Assembly: GCF_011516645.4 (NCBI RefSeq)
Contig: NZ_CP088285.1
Coordinates: 4,420,501-4,484,500, forward strand
Source: Bradyrhizobium septentrionale
GTDB taxonomy: Bacteria > Pseudomonadota > Alphaproteobacteria > Rhizobiales > Xanthobacteraceae
Length of the DNA stretch: 64,000 bases
Reading direction: 5' to 3'
Shown here: positions 1 to 10,957 of the stretch, piece by piece
How positions within the stretch are numbered: the first letter of the stretch is position 1
How the letters are laid out: each line of letters opens with the position of its first letter
The notes under the pieces: generated by a model
What the model was told of the DNA's origin: nothing
The model's input: the letters and a program-made list of their open reading frames with translations, nothing else
Databases searched by the model: none
Position numbers and translations under genes: made by a program

Positions 1-2
1 AA

Positions 3-1166
3 TTGACTGCGACCACCACTTCCCTGCGGCGATGGGGCGCCGTCCACAAATGGACCAGCCTGATCTGCACACTGTTCATGCTGCTGTTGTGCATCACCGG
101 CCTGCCGCTGATCTTCCATGAAGAGATCGATGATCTCCTGCACAACCAGGTCAAGCCGGCCGAGGTGTCGGCAGGCACGCCGCCGGCCAATCTTGACCAT
201 CTGCTTGGCAACGCGCTGGCGCGGGCGCCGGGCAAGGTGCCGCACTTCCTGATCTGGGATCGCGACGAACCCGGCGCGATGTGGGTCAGTGTCGGTCCGA
301 CGATCGATGCCGATCCGACCAACAACCTCTTGATCCGGATGGACACGCATAGCGGCGCCTATCTCGATTCCCCCGATGTGACCGGCCGCTTCACCTACAT
401 CATGCTGAAGCTGCACACCGACATGTTCGCGGGCTTGCCCGGAAAGCTGTTCCTCGGATTGATGGGGATCCTGTTCTGCATCGCGATCGTTTCCGGCATC
501 GTGGTCTATGCGCCATCGATGCGGAAGCTGCGTTTCGGCGCCTATCGTGCGCAGCGCACCCGCGTCGTGCGCTGGCTCGACGTCCACAATCTCGCCGGCA
601 TCCTGCTGGTCGCCTGGACGCTGGTCGTCGGCTTCACCGGGGTCATCAACACCTGGGCCGATCTGGTCGTGAAGATGTGGCAATTCGGCCAGCTCGCCGA
701 AATGACCGCGCAGTATCGCGACCGGCCGGTGCCGTCGAAACTGACCTCGCTGAATGCGGCGGTTGAGGTGGCCAAGCATGCGGTGCCCGGAATGACGCCG
801 AGCTTCGTCGCGTTCCCAGGCACGACCTTCAGCAGCAAGAGCCATTACGCGGTCTTCCTGCGCGGCGATACGCCGCTGACCTCACGACTGCTGAAGCCGG
901 CGCTGATCGATGCGGAAACCGGCAAGCCGACCGACAGCCGCGACATGCCCTGGTATGTGACGACGCTGTTCGTCTCGCAGCCGCTGCATTTCGGCGACTA
1001 TGGCGGCATGCCGCTCAAGATCGTCTGGGCGCTGCTCGATGTCCTGACCATCTTCATCCTCGTGACCGGCGTCTATCTGTGGTGGCGCCGCCGCAAGGCG
1101 GGCGTGAGCCAGGAGCGCGCCATCGGCAACGCCGCCTCCATCGACAACCCCGCATTGTCGTCCTGA
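3..1166 (+). CDS. PepSY-associated transmembrane protein
   Basis: This 387-aa inner-membrane protein of the PepSY_TM type is often tied to siderophore or heme iron uptake. Four hydrophobic segments are visible: about residues 17-38, 148-170, 194-218 and 338-362. A large periplasmic portion lies between the first pair and another between the last pair. The C-terminus ends in an Arg/Lys-rich cytoplasmic tail after YLWWRRRK. The only start in the window is a TTG at its left edge. The N-terminus begins naturally just before the first helix, so TTG may be correct, but a start further upstream cannot be excluded. A small membrane ORF follows after 7 bases. The substrate is unknown. Confidence 0.8.
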   Translation: MTATTTSLRRWGAVHKWTSLICTLFMLLLCITGLPLIFHEEIDDLLHNQVKPAEVSAGTPPANLDHLLGNALARAPGKVPHFLIWDRDEPGAMWVSVGPTIDADPTNNLLIRMDTHSGAYLDSPDVTGRFTYIMLKLHTDMFAGLPGKLFLGLMGILFCIAIVSGIVVYAPSMRKLRFGAYRAQRTRVVRWLDVHNLAGILLVAWTLVVGFTGVINTWADLVVKMWQFGQLAEMTAQYRDRPVPSKLTSLNAAVEVAKHAVPGMTPSFVAFPGTTFSSKSHYAVFLRGDTPLTSRLLKPALIDAETGKPTDSRDMPWYVTTLFVSQPLHFGDYGGMPLKIVWALLDVLTIFILVTGVYLWWRRRKAGVSQERAIGNAASIDNPALSS

Positions 1167-1173
1167 TATCAGC

Positions 1174-1356
1174 ATGGTCTCACGTCGTTCATTGACCCAG
1201 ATCTTTGCCGCGCCGCTTGTCATCGCAATCGTGAGCACGGTGGGCTTGATCAGCGCGCTTGTCGGCGACGGTGTGTGGGATGCCGTCTCCTGGGTGGGGC
1301 TGGGCCTGCCGGTGTTGCTGTATCTGGTGTTCATCTGGCGGCGCCAGCCGAATTGA
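1174..1356 (+). CDS. small two-helix membrane protein
   Basis: This 60-aa ORF has two hydrophobic segments (about residues 9-29 and 36-54) and ends in WRRRQPN, a positive cytoplasmic tail. It lies 7 bases after the PepSY gene on the same strand and probably shares its transcript. No family function is known to me. An ORF in another frame overlaps its end but lacks these membrane features. Confidence 0.6.
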   Translation: MVSRRSLTQIFAAPLVIAIVSTVGLISALVGDGVWDAVSWVGLGLPVLLYLVFIWRRQPN

Positions 1357-1444
1357 TCAGGCTCGGCCTGATCGCTGCTCGAAGCGATGGGCGGCCAAGT
1401 TCAATCGGAATATGCGCATCTCTGTGGTGTTCTCAACCGCCGAG

Positions 1445-1675
1445 ATGTGTAAGAAATCCAAAAAGCAATCGCCACCGCGCAAGTGCCTGGCCTGCGGCGT
1501 CGCGCCGGTGAAAGCGCCACAGATCATCTGCCACGGTTGCGTCGGTACGGCCGCCGCGATCGAGGCGGTCCGTAAATCCAGGGTCGCGCCGGCCTCGGCC
1601 AAGAAGCGCAGGACAGCATCGGACCGACGCTCACCGAAAAAACGGCGGCTTCATCCGCGGCAGCCAGGCACGTAG
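1445..1675 (+). CDS. small basic zinc-ribbon-like protein
   Basis: About 76 aa from the ATG at 1445; an alternative ATG lies at 1412. It carries two CxxC knuckles, CLACG and CHGC, about 16 residues apart, followed by a very Lys/Arg-rich tail. This is the layout of a small zinc ribbon. It may bind nucleic acid, but that is inference. It ends 7 bases before the convergent lspA gene. The start is uncertain because the same frame stays open upstream to 1259. Confidence 0.45.
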   Translation: MCKKSKKQSPPRKCLACGVAPVKAPQIICHGCVGTAAAIEAVRKSRVAPASAKKRRTASDRRSPKKRRLHPRQPGT

Positions 1676-1682
1676 TCAAAGA

Positions 1683-2201
1683 TCAGTTAGCGGGATCGCG
1701 CTCCCGGTCCGCGTAGACGTCAGGCGTCTCCAGATATGGGGATACCAAGGCAGCGATGGCGCCGCTCGTTATGGCCGCATCAGCGAGGTTGAATATGGCG
1801 AACGACCAATCTTTATAAGAAACGTGAACGAAGTCGATCACCGAACCGATTCGGGCGCGATCCAACATATTGCCGAGCGCCCCGCCAATGATCAGAGTGA
1901 GGCCAATTGCCAGGACTGGCTTGCCGGAAGGTACGCGAGCGAGCCACCAACCGAGCAGCCCAGAGGCTAGAGCAGACAGGCCGACCAGCGGCCAGCGCTG
2001 TGCATCGTCCACAAACCGGAGGAAGCTGAACGAGATGCCCTTGTTGTAAGACAACACGAACTCGACCGACGGCAATATGACCATCGAGCGGTCGGGTTGC
2101 AGCAAACTGACAACAAGCTGCTTCGTGGCTTGATCCAGCCCCACGATGAGAACGATCAACCAGGCCCAGTGGAGGCTGACGTGTGACGGCTTGTGAGGCA
2201 T
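1683..2201 (-). CDS. lspA: lipoprotein signal peptidase (signal peptidase II)
   Basis: This inner-membrane aspartic protease cleaves signal peptides from diacylglyceryl-modified prolipoproteins. The ORF is open to 2237, but I place the start at the ATG at 2201 (MPHKPSHV). That gives 172 aa and puts the two catalytic aspartates at D114 (GNMLDR) and D141 (NLADA), the same numbers as in E. coli LspA. Four hydrophobic segments fit the family, as does the conserved FVLSYNKGISFSF stretch. It stands alone here; the usual ileS partner is not in the window, so this may be a second copy. Confidence 0.93.
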   Translation of the reverse strand: MPHKPSHVSLHWAWLIVLIVGLDQATKQLVVSLLQPDRSMVILPSVEFVLSYNKGISFSFLRFVDDAQRWPLVGLSALASGLLGWWLARVPSGKPVLAIGLTLIIGGALGNMLDRARIGSVIDFVHVSYKDWSFAIFNLADAAITSGAIAALVSPYLETPDVYADRERDPAN

Positions 2202-2358
2202 GCTCAAATTGTCCGGCCTGATGGGCAGTCGAACCATACGGACCTCGCCTGGAAAGCAACAGCCATCCTGCGAAGGTCCGGGGTGTTGTATTTAACCGGA
2301 CGCCCGTGTTTCAAGCTTCCGAACCGGATACCAAATCATGCGCTCGTGAGACGACGCT

Positions 2359-3171
2359 CTAGATCAGCGCCTCCGCGCGCAGCGGCGTCTCGATCTCGCC
2401 GAGCACGCGCGCCAGCCGGTCGGCCCACGCCGTCTCGCCGGCTTGGTCGGAGATCAGGTCCTGGCGGATCTCGATGCCGGAATTCATCAGGCCGCGCTTC
2501 TCGCCATGCGCCGGGATCGTGTAATCGGTCTCGTCGCTGACTGCATAGGGCTCATTGTCGCCAACCACGAGATCGCCCTCGCTACGCAGCTGCTTCAACA
2601 GAAGCGGCGGCAGTACCGTGTCGCGATGGTAGAGCGTGCCGATGTGCCAGGGACGGGCGATGCCGGCGTAGACTGGCGTGAAGCTGTGCAGCGACACCAG
2701 CAATGTCGGCACGCCCTGACGCGCACGCGCGTCGATGATCTCGTCGATGCGCCGGTGATAGGGATCGAAGATTTGCGCGCGGCGCATCTCGGCGGCCTCG
2801 CGCGACAGGCCCTCATTGCCCGGCACGGTGGTGGCCTCGCTGATCAGCGGGATCGCGCTTGCGACATGCGGCGGACGGTTGCAGTCGATCACGAGCCGCG
2901 AATAGCGCTGCGCGATCAGATGCGCATCGAGCCGGTCGGAGAGCTGGGTCGCGACGCCGGCGATGCCGATATCCCAGGCGATGTGCCGCACGAGCTCGTT
3001 TTCGGGCAGGCCGAGATCGCCGAGCGGGGAGGGAATCAGCCTGCCGTAATGATCGCAGGTGAACAGGAACGGCGAGCGGCCGGCGGCATTATGTTCAAGA
3101 ACCGGTGAAACGTCGGTGCTTGCGAGCAGGAACGATGGATCACCGCCGTAATTCAAGGGCCTTTTCCTCAA
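2359..3171 (-). CDS. N-formylglutamate amidohydrolase family protein
   Basis: This 270-aa protein has the fold and motifs of the N-formylglutamate amidohydrolase family, which deformylates N-formyl-L-glutamate at the end of one histidine degradation route. Visible motifs are CDHYGR near residue 40, a central VIDCNRPP and LLVSLHSFTPVY, which supply the predicted zinc and active-site residues. It is not next to hut genes, so its substrate in this organism may be another N-formyl or N-acyl amino acid. Its start faces the transglutaminase gene at 3260, so the 88 bp between them should carry divergent promoters. Confidence 0.85.
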   Translation of the reverse strand: MRKRPLNYGGDPSFLLASTDVSPVLEHNAAGRSPFLFTCDHYGRLIPSPLGDLGLPENELVRHIAWDIGIAGVATQLSDRLDAHLIAQRYSRLVIDCNRPPHVASAIPLISEATTVPGNEGLSREAAEMRRAQIFDPYHRRIDEIIDARARQGVPTLLVSLHSFTPVYAGIARPWHIGTLYHRDTVLPPLLLKQLRSEGDLVVGDNEPYAVSDETDYTIPAHGEKRGLMNSGIEIRQDLISDQAGETAWADRLARVLGEIETPLRAEALI

Positions 3172-3259
3172 CTTTGCCTATTGAAGGGGCATGCTGGTCT
3201 GGAATCGAGCAGCATTCTCTATAGATTAAGCGGTCCGAAATCACGATGATTGTTTGAAG

Positions 3260-4162
3260 ATGCCGCTGCTGACTATTCATCACAAGACCGTATATCGCTA
3301 CGCGCGCCCGGTGGCGTTCGGCGAACACCGCATCATGCTGCGTCCCCGCGACGGTCACGATCTGCGCGTGCTCGACAGTGCGCTTGTGATCGATCCGCAG
3401 CCGATGTCGCTGCGCTGGATTCACGACGTGTTCGGCAACAGTACGGCGATCGCCGCCTTCGACGAGCGCGCCGACACGCTGACATTCGTCTCGACCGCGA
3501 CGGTGGAGCACAATCCGGCCGACACATTCGCGCTGACGCCTGACGACGCCGCCTACTTCTATCCGTTTCTCTACGACGATGAGGAATTCCCCGATCTGCA
3601 GCAGTTCGTCACGCCGCAATATGGCGACCCGAACGGCGAGCTTTCGGCCTGGGCGCGGCGCTTCCTGGATGTCGAGGCTCCGACGCCGACTTTCAATATC
3701 CTGAGCGGCATGACCCATGGTATCCGCGAGAGCTTTAGCTATCGCAAGCGCCACGAACATGGCACCCAGCATCCGCTCGACACGCTGCAGACGAAGTCCG
3801 GCACCTGTCGCGACTATGCGCTGTTGATGATCGAGGCGCTGCGCCGGCTCGGCTTCGCCGCGCGCTTCGTCTCCGGCTATCTCGCGATGCCCACAGACAG
3901 CGCGCATGGCTATGTCGGTGGAGGCTCGACCCATGCATGGGTGCAGGTCTATCTGCCGAGCGCCGGCTGGATCGAGTTTGATCCGACCAACGGCATCGTC
4001 GGCACGCGCGATCTGATCCGCGTCGCGGTGGCGCGCGATCCGCGCCAGGCGGTCCCGCTGCACGGGGTCTATCTTGGCCCGCCTGACGCCTTTCAGCGCA
4101 TGGACGTCGACATCACGGTCGTATCGGTCGGTGAGGACGCGGCAGAACGGGAGACAGTCTGA
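3260..4162 (+). CDS. transglutaminase-like protein, first of a tandem pair
   Basis: This 300-aa cytoplasmic protein has an N-terminal bacterial transglutaminase domain (about residues 1-80) and a papain-like core with the catalytic Cys in SGTCRDYALL, His in STHAWVQVYL and Asp in FDPTNG. Most bacterial members are cysteine peptidases or amidases rather than true transglutaminases. I use the ATG at 3260; a TTG lies 6 bases upstream. A second family member starts 2 bases after the stop, so the two are co-transcribed and probably act together. In related bacteria this gene type often sits near circularly permuted ATP-grasp and alpha-E genes, which are absent here. Confidence 0.85.
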   Translation: MPLLTIHHKTVYRYARPVAFGEHRIMLRPRDGHDLRVLDSALVIDPQPMSLRWIHDVFGNSTAIAAFDERADTLTFVSTATVEHNPADTFALTPDDAAYFYPFLYDDEEFPDLQQFVTPQYGDPNGELSAWARRFLDVEAPTPTFNILSGMTHGIRESFSYRKRHEHGTQHPLDTLQTKSGTCRDYALLMIEALRRLGFAARFVSGYLAMPTDSAHGYVGGGSTHAWVQVYLPSAGWIEFDPTNGIVGTRDLIRVAVARDPRQAVPLHGVYLGPPDAFQRMDVDITVVSVGEDAAERETV

Positions 4163-4164
4163 CG

Positions 4165-4977
4165 ATGCAGATCAGGGTCGGCTTCGAGATCACCTACACG
4201 GCTCCGCAGCCGACGCCAATGGTGATGATGCTGTCGATCCATCCGTCGCGCTACGCGGACATCGTCGGCACCGAGCAGATCGTGACCGAGCCAGACGTGC
4301 CGTTCGGCCTGTATCGCGACGGCTTTGGCAATGTCTGTGGGCGTCTGGTCGCGCCCGCCGGTGGCGTCACCTTTCGTGGCAGCGCGCTGGTGCGCGATTC
4401 CGGGCTGGCTGACGTCGTCAATCCGGCGGCGCAGCAGGTCTCGATCGAGCAGCTGCCTGACGACATGCTGCTTTACCTGATGCCGAGCCGCTATTGCGAG
4501 ACCGACAAGCTGACCGACATCGCCTGGTCGCTGTTCGGCAACACACAGCCCGGCTGGGCGCGGGTGCAGGCGATCACCGATTTCGTGCATCGCCACGTGA
4601 CGTTCGGCTACGAGCACGCCCATCACATGAAGTCGGCGCATGATGTCTATGAAAGCCGCGCCGGCGTCTGCCGCGACTTCGCGCATCTGGCGCTCACCTT
4701 CTGCCGCTGCATGGGCATTCCGGCGCGTTACTGCACCGGTTATCTCGGTGACATCGGCGTGCCAAAGGATCCCGCGCCGATGGATTTCTCCGGCTGGTTC
4801 GAGGTCTATCTGTCGGGCCAGTGGTACACCTTCGATGCCCGCCACAACACGCCGCGGATCGGCCGCATCCTGATGGCGACCGGCCGCGACGCCGCCGACG
4901 TAGCCCTCACCACGAGCTTTGGCCGCATGACGCTGGCGAAGTTCGTCGTGGTGACGGATGAGGTGGCGGCGGCTTGA
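4165..4977 (+). CDS. transglutaminase-like protein, second of a tandem pair
   Basis: This 270-aa relative of the preceding gene has the same papain-like triad: Cys in RAGVCRDFAHLAL, His or equivalent in the MDFSGWFEVYL region, and Asp in FDARHN. The segment before the third site reads SGWFEVY where the first copy has THAWVQVY, so the catalytic His is not in its usual Ala-Trp context here. That could mean a divergent or altered active site. It starts 2 bases after the first copy and must be translated from the same mRNA. A palindromic repeat region follows. Confidence 0.8.
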   Translation: MQIRVGFEITYTAPQPTPMVMMLSIHPSRYADIVGTEQIVTEPDVPFGLYRDGFGNVCGRLVAPAGGVTFRGSALVRDSGLADVVNPAAQQVSIEQLPDDMLLYLMPSRYCETDKLTDIAWSLFGNTQPGWARVQAITDFVHRHVTFGYEHAHHMKSAHDVYESRAGVCRDFAHLALTFCRCMGIPARYCTGYLGDIGVPKDPAPMDFSGWFEVYLSGQWYTFDARHNTPRIGRILMATGRDAADVALTTSFGRMTLAKFVVVTDEVAAA

Positions 4978-4984
4978 TGTAGAG

Positions 4985-5152
4985 CCGTCACCCTGTGAGG
5001 AGCGCGAAGCGCGTCTCGAAGGGTCGACGGCCACCAGCCGGGCCGTGCATCCTTCGAGACGCTCGTTCCGCGCTCCTCAGGATGACGGGAGATCGCCAGC
5101 GAGCAATCCATTTCGTGGCACGATGGATTGCTTCGCTTCGCTCGCAATGACA
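4985..5152. repeat. palindromic intergenic repeat pair
   Basis: Two inverted-repeat units lie back to back. The first has arms at about 4988-5022 and 5050-5085, both built around CTCGAAGG and GAGGAGCGCG. The second, 5098-5152, is a hairpin around CAATCCAT / ATGGATTG. Units of this kind are scattered through the core part of the window and are typical of Bradyrhizobium intergenic DNA. Confidence 0.75.
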
Positions 5153-5162
5153 TAGAACCCAC

Positions 5163-5561
5163 ATGATCTCCGACCTCCTCTTCGTCTACGGCACCCTGAT
5201 GCGCGGCTTCGACCATCCGATGGCGAAGCTGCTCGCGGGCAATGCCGAATTCCTTGGGCCGGCGCAGTGTTGCGGCCGGCTCTATCTGGTGAAGCATTAT
5301 CCGGGCCTTGTGGCATCGGACGATCCGGCCGACATCGTGCACGGCGAATTGTTCCGCTTGCGTGAGCGCGAGGCCATGCTGCGCGAGTTCGACATGTACG
5401 AGGCCTGCGGCGAAGGATTTCCGCCGCCGACCGAATATGTCCGCGAGATGCTGAAGGTCACGCGCGCCGACGGTAGCGCGAGCGAGGCGTGGACCTATTT
5501 CTACAACTGGCCGGTCAAAGAGCTGCCGCGGATCGCGTCAGGAAAGTTTCTCGAACATTAG
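5163..5561 (+). CDS. gamma-glutamylcyclotransferase family protein
   Basis: This 132-aa AIG2/GGCT-type protein has the signature FVYGTLMRG at residues 7-15, which builds the substrate pocket, and the typical beta-barrel pattern ending in the FYNW region. Enzymes of this family release 5-oxoproline from gamma-glutamyl peptides or act on gamma-glutamyl amines. The ATG sits right after the repeat region. The gene stands alone and its physiological substrate cannot be read from context. Confidence 0.82.
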   Translation: MISDLLFVYGTLMRGFDHPMAKLLAGNAEFLGPAQCCGRLYLVKHYPGLVASDDPADIVHGELFRLREREAMLREFDMYEACGEGFPPPTEYVREMLKVTRADGSASEAWTYFYNWPVKELPRIASGKFLEH

Positions 5562-5565
5562 CGCT

Positions 5566-5692
5566 TGTGTCCCGGGCGCACCGCGGCACGAAGTGCCGCT
5601 GTGCAGAACCGGGACCCACTTGTGCAACGATCATGGGCCCCGGCTCTGCAGCGCATCACTGCGTGCTGCGCAGCGTCCGGGGCACAAAGGCT
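5566..5692. repeat. palindromic intergenic repeat
   Basis: An imperfect inverted repeat fills the gap between the cyclotransferase and chlorite dismutase genes. The outer arms start with TGTCCCGGGCGC and end with GCGTCCGGGGCAC. A short perfect inner stem, CGGCAC/GTGCCG, lies around 5583-5600. It may also act as the transcription end for both converging genes. Confidence 0.6.
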
Positions 5693-6246
5693 CACACTTC
5701 CCGCACCACGCGGATGTCGACCTCGCGCTCGACGAAGGTCCATTCCTCGGTTGCGCGCAGCACGCCGACCAGTTCGTCGAACAGGCTGGCATGTTCGGGC
5801 GCGAATTCGAACCAGGTCAGGAAATCGAAGGGCATGCCGAGGTCGCGGGCGTGAAACAGCTGGCGGGCGATCGCCGGCAGGAATTTCAGGGTGTCTGCGA
5901 TGTGGTGCGACTTGTCCTCGAAGATCTTGCGGCGCTCCTCCTGGGTGAGCTCCCACCAGGCAGCCGATTTCCTGATCGGGATCAGCGCCGCATGCGTCGC
6001 CTCGCTGCGGCCGAGAGCGGCCTGCACGGCGATGAGCTTCTCGCGCTCCTCCTTCTCGGTGTAGCGCAGATGGCTCGCAACGCCGGCGAGCCGCCAGGAG
6101 GTCTGCGCCGGCAACAGCGGCAGCGCGATCGCGTCACTCGAGATCACCGAGAGCGCCTCGACCTTCGGCAAGGTCTCGCCCTTCACCCGCGTGATGGAAG
6201 TGACCTTCCAGCCGCCGCTCTGTCCGCCTCTGAACGTCGTGAACAT
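5692..6246 (-). CDS. cld: chlorite dismutase, short Nitrobacter-type
   Basis: This heme enzyme splits chlorite into chloride and O2. With the ATG at 6246 the protein has 184 aa, the short dimeric class seen in Nitrobacter winogradskyi (183 aa). The proximal heme ligand is His115 in KSHHIAD and the distal arginine is Arg128 in LPAIARQ. The 13-residue spacing matches H114 and R127 of the Nitrobacter enzyme as I remember it. Conserved IRKSAAWWELTQEERR and FDFLTWFEFAPE blocks are present. The ORF extends to 6303, but the extra 19 residues have no counterpart. No perchlorate genes are nearby, so the role is probably detoxification. Confidence 0.87.
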   Translation of the reverse strand: MFTTFRGGQSGGWKVTSITRVKGETLPKVEALSVISSDAIALPLLPAQTSWRLAGVASHLRYTEKEEREKLIAVQAALGRSEATHAALIPIRKSAAWWELTQEERRKIFEDKSHHIADTLKFLPAIARQLFHARDLGMPFDFLTWFEFAPEHASLFDELVGVLRATEEWTFVEREVDIRVVREV

Positions 6247-6454
6247 GGTGCTATCCAACCGCGGAAGCGGGGAAGGTTCAAGTTGGCCGAAACGGCTCTC
6301 CACCGTGAATTCAGGGGTAGCCCGCTCGACCGGGCCCGACAGACCAGCCTGTGAATAGCCCGGAAAAGCCCCACATTGTTCGTCATGCCGGGCCGTCCCG
6401 CTATATGGCTAACCGGTTGTCCGCGATTCGTCGCCCGAGCCCAGAATCAAACTG

Positions 6455-8476
6455 ATGCGTTTCACGCCCGAGTTCCTCGATGAGTTGCGCGCCCGGCTTC
6501 CGGTCTCGGAGGTCGTGGGCAGGCGCGTCAAGCTCAAGAAGGCCGGGCGGGAGTGGAAGGGGCTGTCGCCGTTCCAGCAGGAGAAGACGCCGTCGTTCTT
6601 CGTCAACGACCAGAAGCAGGCCTGGTTCGACTTCTCCTCCGGGCTGAACGGCAACATTTTCGACTTCCTGATGAAGACCGAGGGCGTGACGTTCCCCGAG
6701 GCGGTGGAACGCCTTGCCGCGATGGCGGGTGTGCCGCTGCCGGCCGTGACGCCCGATGCGGCGCGGCACGAGCAGCATCGCCGCACCCTGCACGACGTGA
6801 TGGAACTCGCGACCAAATTCTTCGCCGACACGCTGGCCTCGCGCAACGGCGCCAAGGCGCGCGGCTATCTCGCCGACCGCAGCATCTCGCCGGCGACCCA
6901 GCTCCAGTTCCGGATGGGCTATGCGCCGCCGGACCGTTTCGCGCTGAAGGAGCATCTCGGCGGGCAGGGCATCTCCACCGAGGACATGGTGGAGGCCGGG
7001 CTTCTGGTGTCCGGCGAGGACAAGCCGGTGCCGTTCGATCGCTTCCGCGACCGCGTCATGTTCCCGATCACGGATGCCCGCGGCCGCGTCATCGCCTTCG
7101 GCGGCCGTGCGCTGGAAAAGGACGTTCCGGCAAAATACCTGAACTCGTCGGAAACCACGCTGTTTCACAAGGGCGACAATCTCTACAATCTGTTCACGGC
7201 GCGCCAGGCCGCGCATGACGGCGCACAGCTGATCGTCGTCGAGGGCTATGTCGACGTCATCGCCATGGTCACGTCGGGCTTTCCCGGCGCCGTCGCGCCG
7301 CTCGGCACCGCGCTGACCGAGAACCAGCTCGGCCTGCTCTGGAAGATGGTCGACGAGCCGATCCTCTGCTTCGACGGCGACCGCGCCGGGCAGAAGGCGG
7401 CTTACCGCGCTGCCGATATCGCTTTGCCGCAGCTCAAGCCCGGAAAAAGCCTGCGCTTCGCGCTGCTGCCGGAAGGGCAGGACCCCGACGATCTCGCCCG
7501 CTCCGGCGGCCGTGGCGCGGTCGAGGACGTGATATCAGCCGCGCGGCCGCTGGCCGACATGATCTGGTCGCGCGAGATCGAGGGCGGCAATTTCGACACG
7601 CCGGAGCGCCGCGCGGCGCTGGAGGCGCGGATCGGCGAATTGACCAACGGCATCCGCGACGAGGTGGTGCGGCGCTATTACCGGCAGGATCTGCAGGAGC
7701 GGCTGCAACGCAATTTTGCCCCGGAGGGCGGCCGCGGCGGGTATGGCCGCAGCGGCTACGGCAGGGGCAATTTCGGCGGCGGCCGCGGCGGCGAATCACC
7801 TCGCCAGTTTGCCCCCCGCGGGCCGGCCCAAGGGGGCCGGTTTGGCGCCAAGGGCGGCATCAATGGCGGTGCCACCCCCGGGATTTCACGGGGCCCCTAT
7901 CAGGCGGCGAGCCCCCAGCTTGCCAACAGCCCGATCATGCGCGGCCAGCGCAGTGCGATCTCCCGCCGTGAGGCGCTGATCCTGCAATCCCTGATCAACC
8001 ACCCCTGGCTGCTGCACGACCATCTCGAGGAGGTCGCCGCCCTCGAGCTCGCCCATCCCGAGGCCCACAAGCTGCGGGCGGCCATCATCGCGGCCTTTGC
8101 CCACGATCATCACCACTCCCCGGATGTCGAGGAGCAGGCCGAAAAGATGCGGGCCGACCTTGAAGCGGGCGGATTATTGCAGATTCTTCAAAGGGTTGAT
8201 CGATCAATCACAACCCAGGCGGTGTGGGGCGCGCAGATCGGCGCGGCGCGTGAGGATGTTTTATCGACCTGGCGCCAACTCGTTGCCTTGCATCAGAAAA
8301 CCCACGCCCTACTTAGGGAGAGAAAAGATGCGGAAGTGGCTTTGGCTGAGGACTCCAGCGAGGCCAATCTGGCATGGTTGCAGGATATCCAGGCCCGGAT
8401 GGCAGAAGCCGACGGGACCGAAGCCCTGATTGAGGGGTTCGGGGAATTATCGGGCCGGTTCCAGCGTAATGTCTGA
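6455..8476 (+). CDS. dnaG: DNA primase DnaG with a zinc-less N-terminal domain
   Basis: This protein makes RNA primers at the replication fork. The 673 aa comprise an N-terminal CHC2-type domain (about 1-95), a TOPRIM RNA-polymerase core with IVVEGYVDVIAM and CFDGDRAGQKAA (about 255-320), a Gly/Arg-rich linker (about 425-480) and a C-terminal helicase-binding region. In the N-terminal domain all four zinc ligands of the E. coli enzyme are replaced: the aligned positions read S38, Q41, D59 and S62. The surrounding fold residues (KTPSFFV, GNIFDFLMKTEG) are kept. rpoD follows 250 bp downstream, the classic dnaG-rpoD macromolecular synthesis arrangement. Confidence 0.96.
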   Translation: MRFTPEFLDELRARLPVSEVVGRRVKLKKAGREWKGLSPFQQEKTPSFFVNDQKQAWFDFSSGLNGNIFDFLMKTEGVTFPEAVERLAAMAGVPLPAVTPDAARHEQHRRTLHDVMELATKFFADTLASRNGAKARGYLADRSISPATQLQFRMGYAPPDRFALKEHLGGQGISTEDMVEAGLLVSGEDKPVPFDRFRDRVMFPITDARGRVIAFGGRALEKDVPAKYLNSSETTLFHKGDNLYNLFTARQAAHDGAQLIVVEGYVDVIAMVTSGFPGAVAPLGTALTENQLGLLWKMVDEPILCFDGDRAGQKAAYRAADIALPQLKPGKSLRFALLPEGQDPDDLARSGGRGAVEDVISAARPLADMIWSREIEGGNFDTPERRAALEARIGELTNGIRDEVVRRYYRQDLQERLQRNFAPEGGRGGYGRSGYGRGNFGGGRGGESPRQFAPRGPAQGGRFGAKGGINGGATPGISRGPYQAASPQLANSPIMRGQRSAISRREALILQSLINHPWLLHDHLEEVAALELAHPEAHKLRAAIIAAFAHDHHHSPDVEEQAEKMRADLEAGGLLQILQRVDRSITTQAVWGAQIGAAREDVLSTWRQLVALHQKTHALLRERKDAEVALAEDSSEANLAWLQDIQARMAEADGTEALIEGFGELSGRFQRNV

Positions 8477-8726
8477 TAACAAAAATGCTGCGGACGGCGC
8501 TGGCCGAACCCGCAAAAAGACTCGCCAAATCCATGGTTTGGCTGCAAAAACAGGGTTAAGCGAAACTTAATAGCCTCGCGGCTATTGCAGATGGAAACCA
8601 TCGAGACGGATGACAGGGGTGGCGATTTCTTGCGCCGCCCTTTGTGCGTCGAGAGTAATTCTAGATAGCGTGCAAACATGCGTGCGTGGCACCAATTTGC
8701 ACGACCGCGTTTCGGGAGCTTAGTGA

Positions 8727-10859
<2,133 letters not shown>

Positions 10860-10902
10860 TGCTGTCATTGCCGGGCTTGACCCGGCAATCCATCGAGACA
10901 AG

Positions 10903-10930
10903 AACGGCGGGCCTAGGCCCGCCGTTTTTT
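10903..10930 (+). terminator. intrinsic terminator of rpoD
   Basis: A perfect 11-bp stem, AACGGCGGGCC / GGCCCGCCGTT, closes on a two-base TA loop at 10903-10926 and is followed by a run of T. It lies 43 bases after the rpoD stop. A second small hairpin (CCGGGCTTGACCCGG, about 10871-10885) precedes it. Confidence 0.88.
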
Positions 10931-10957
10931 GTTGTGATGCAGTGACTGTCCGCGCCG

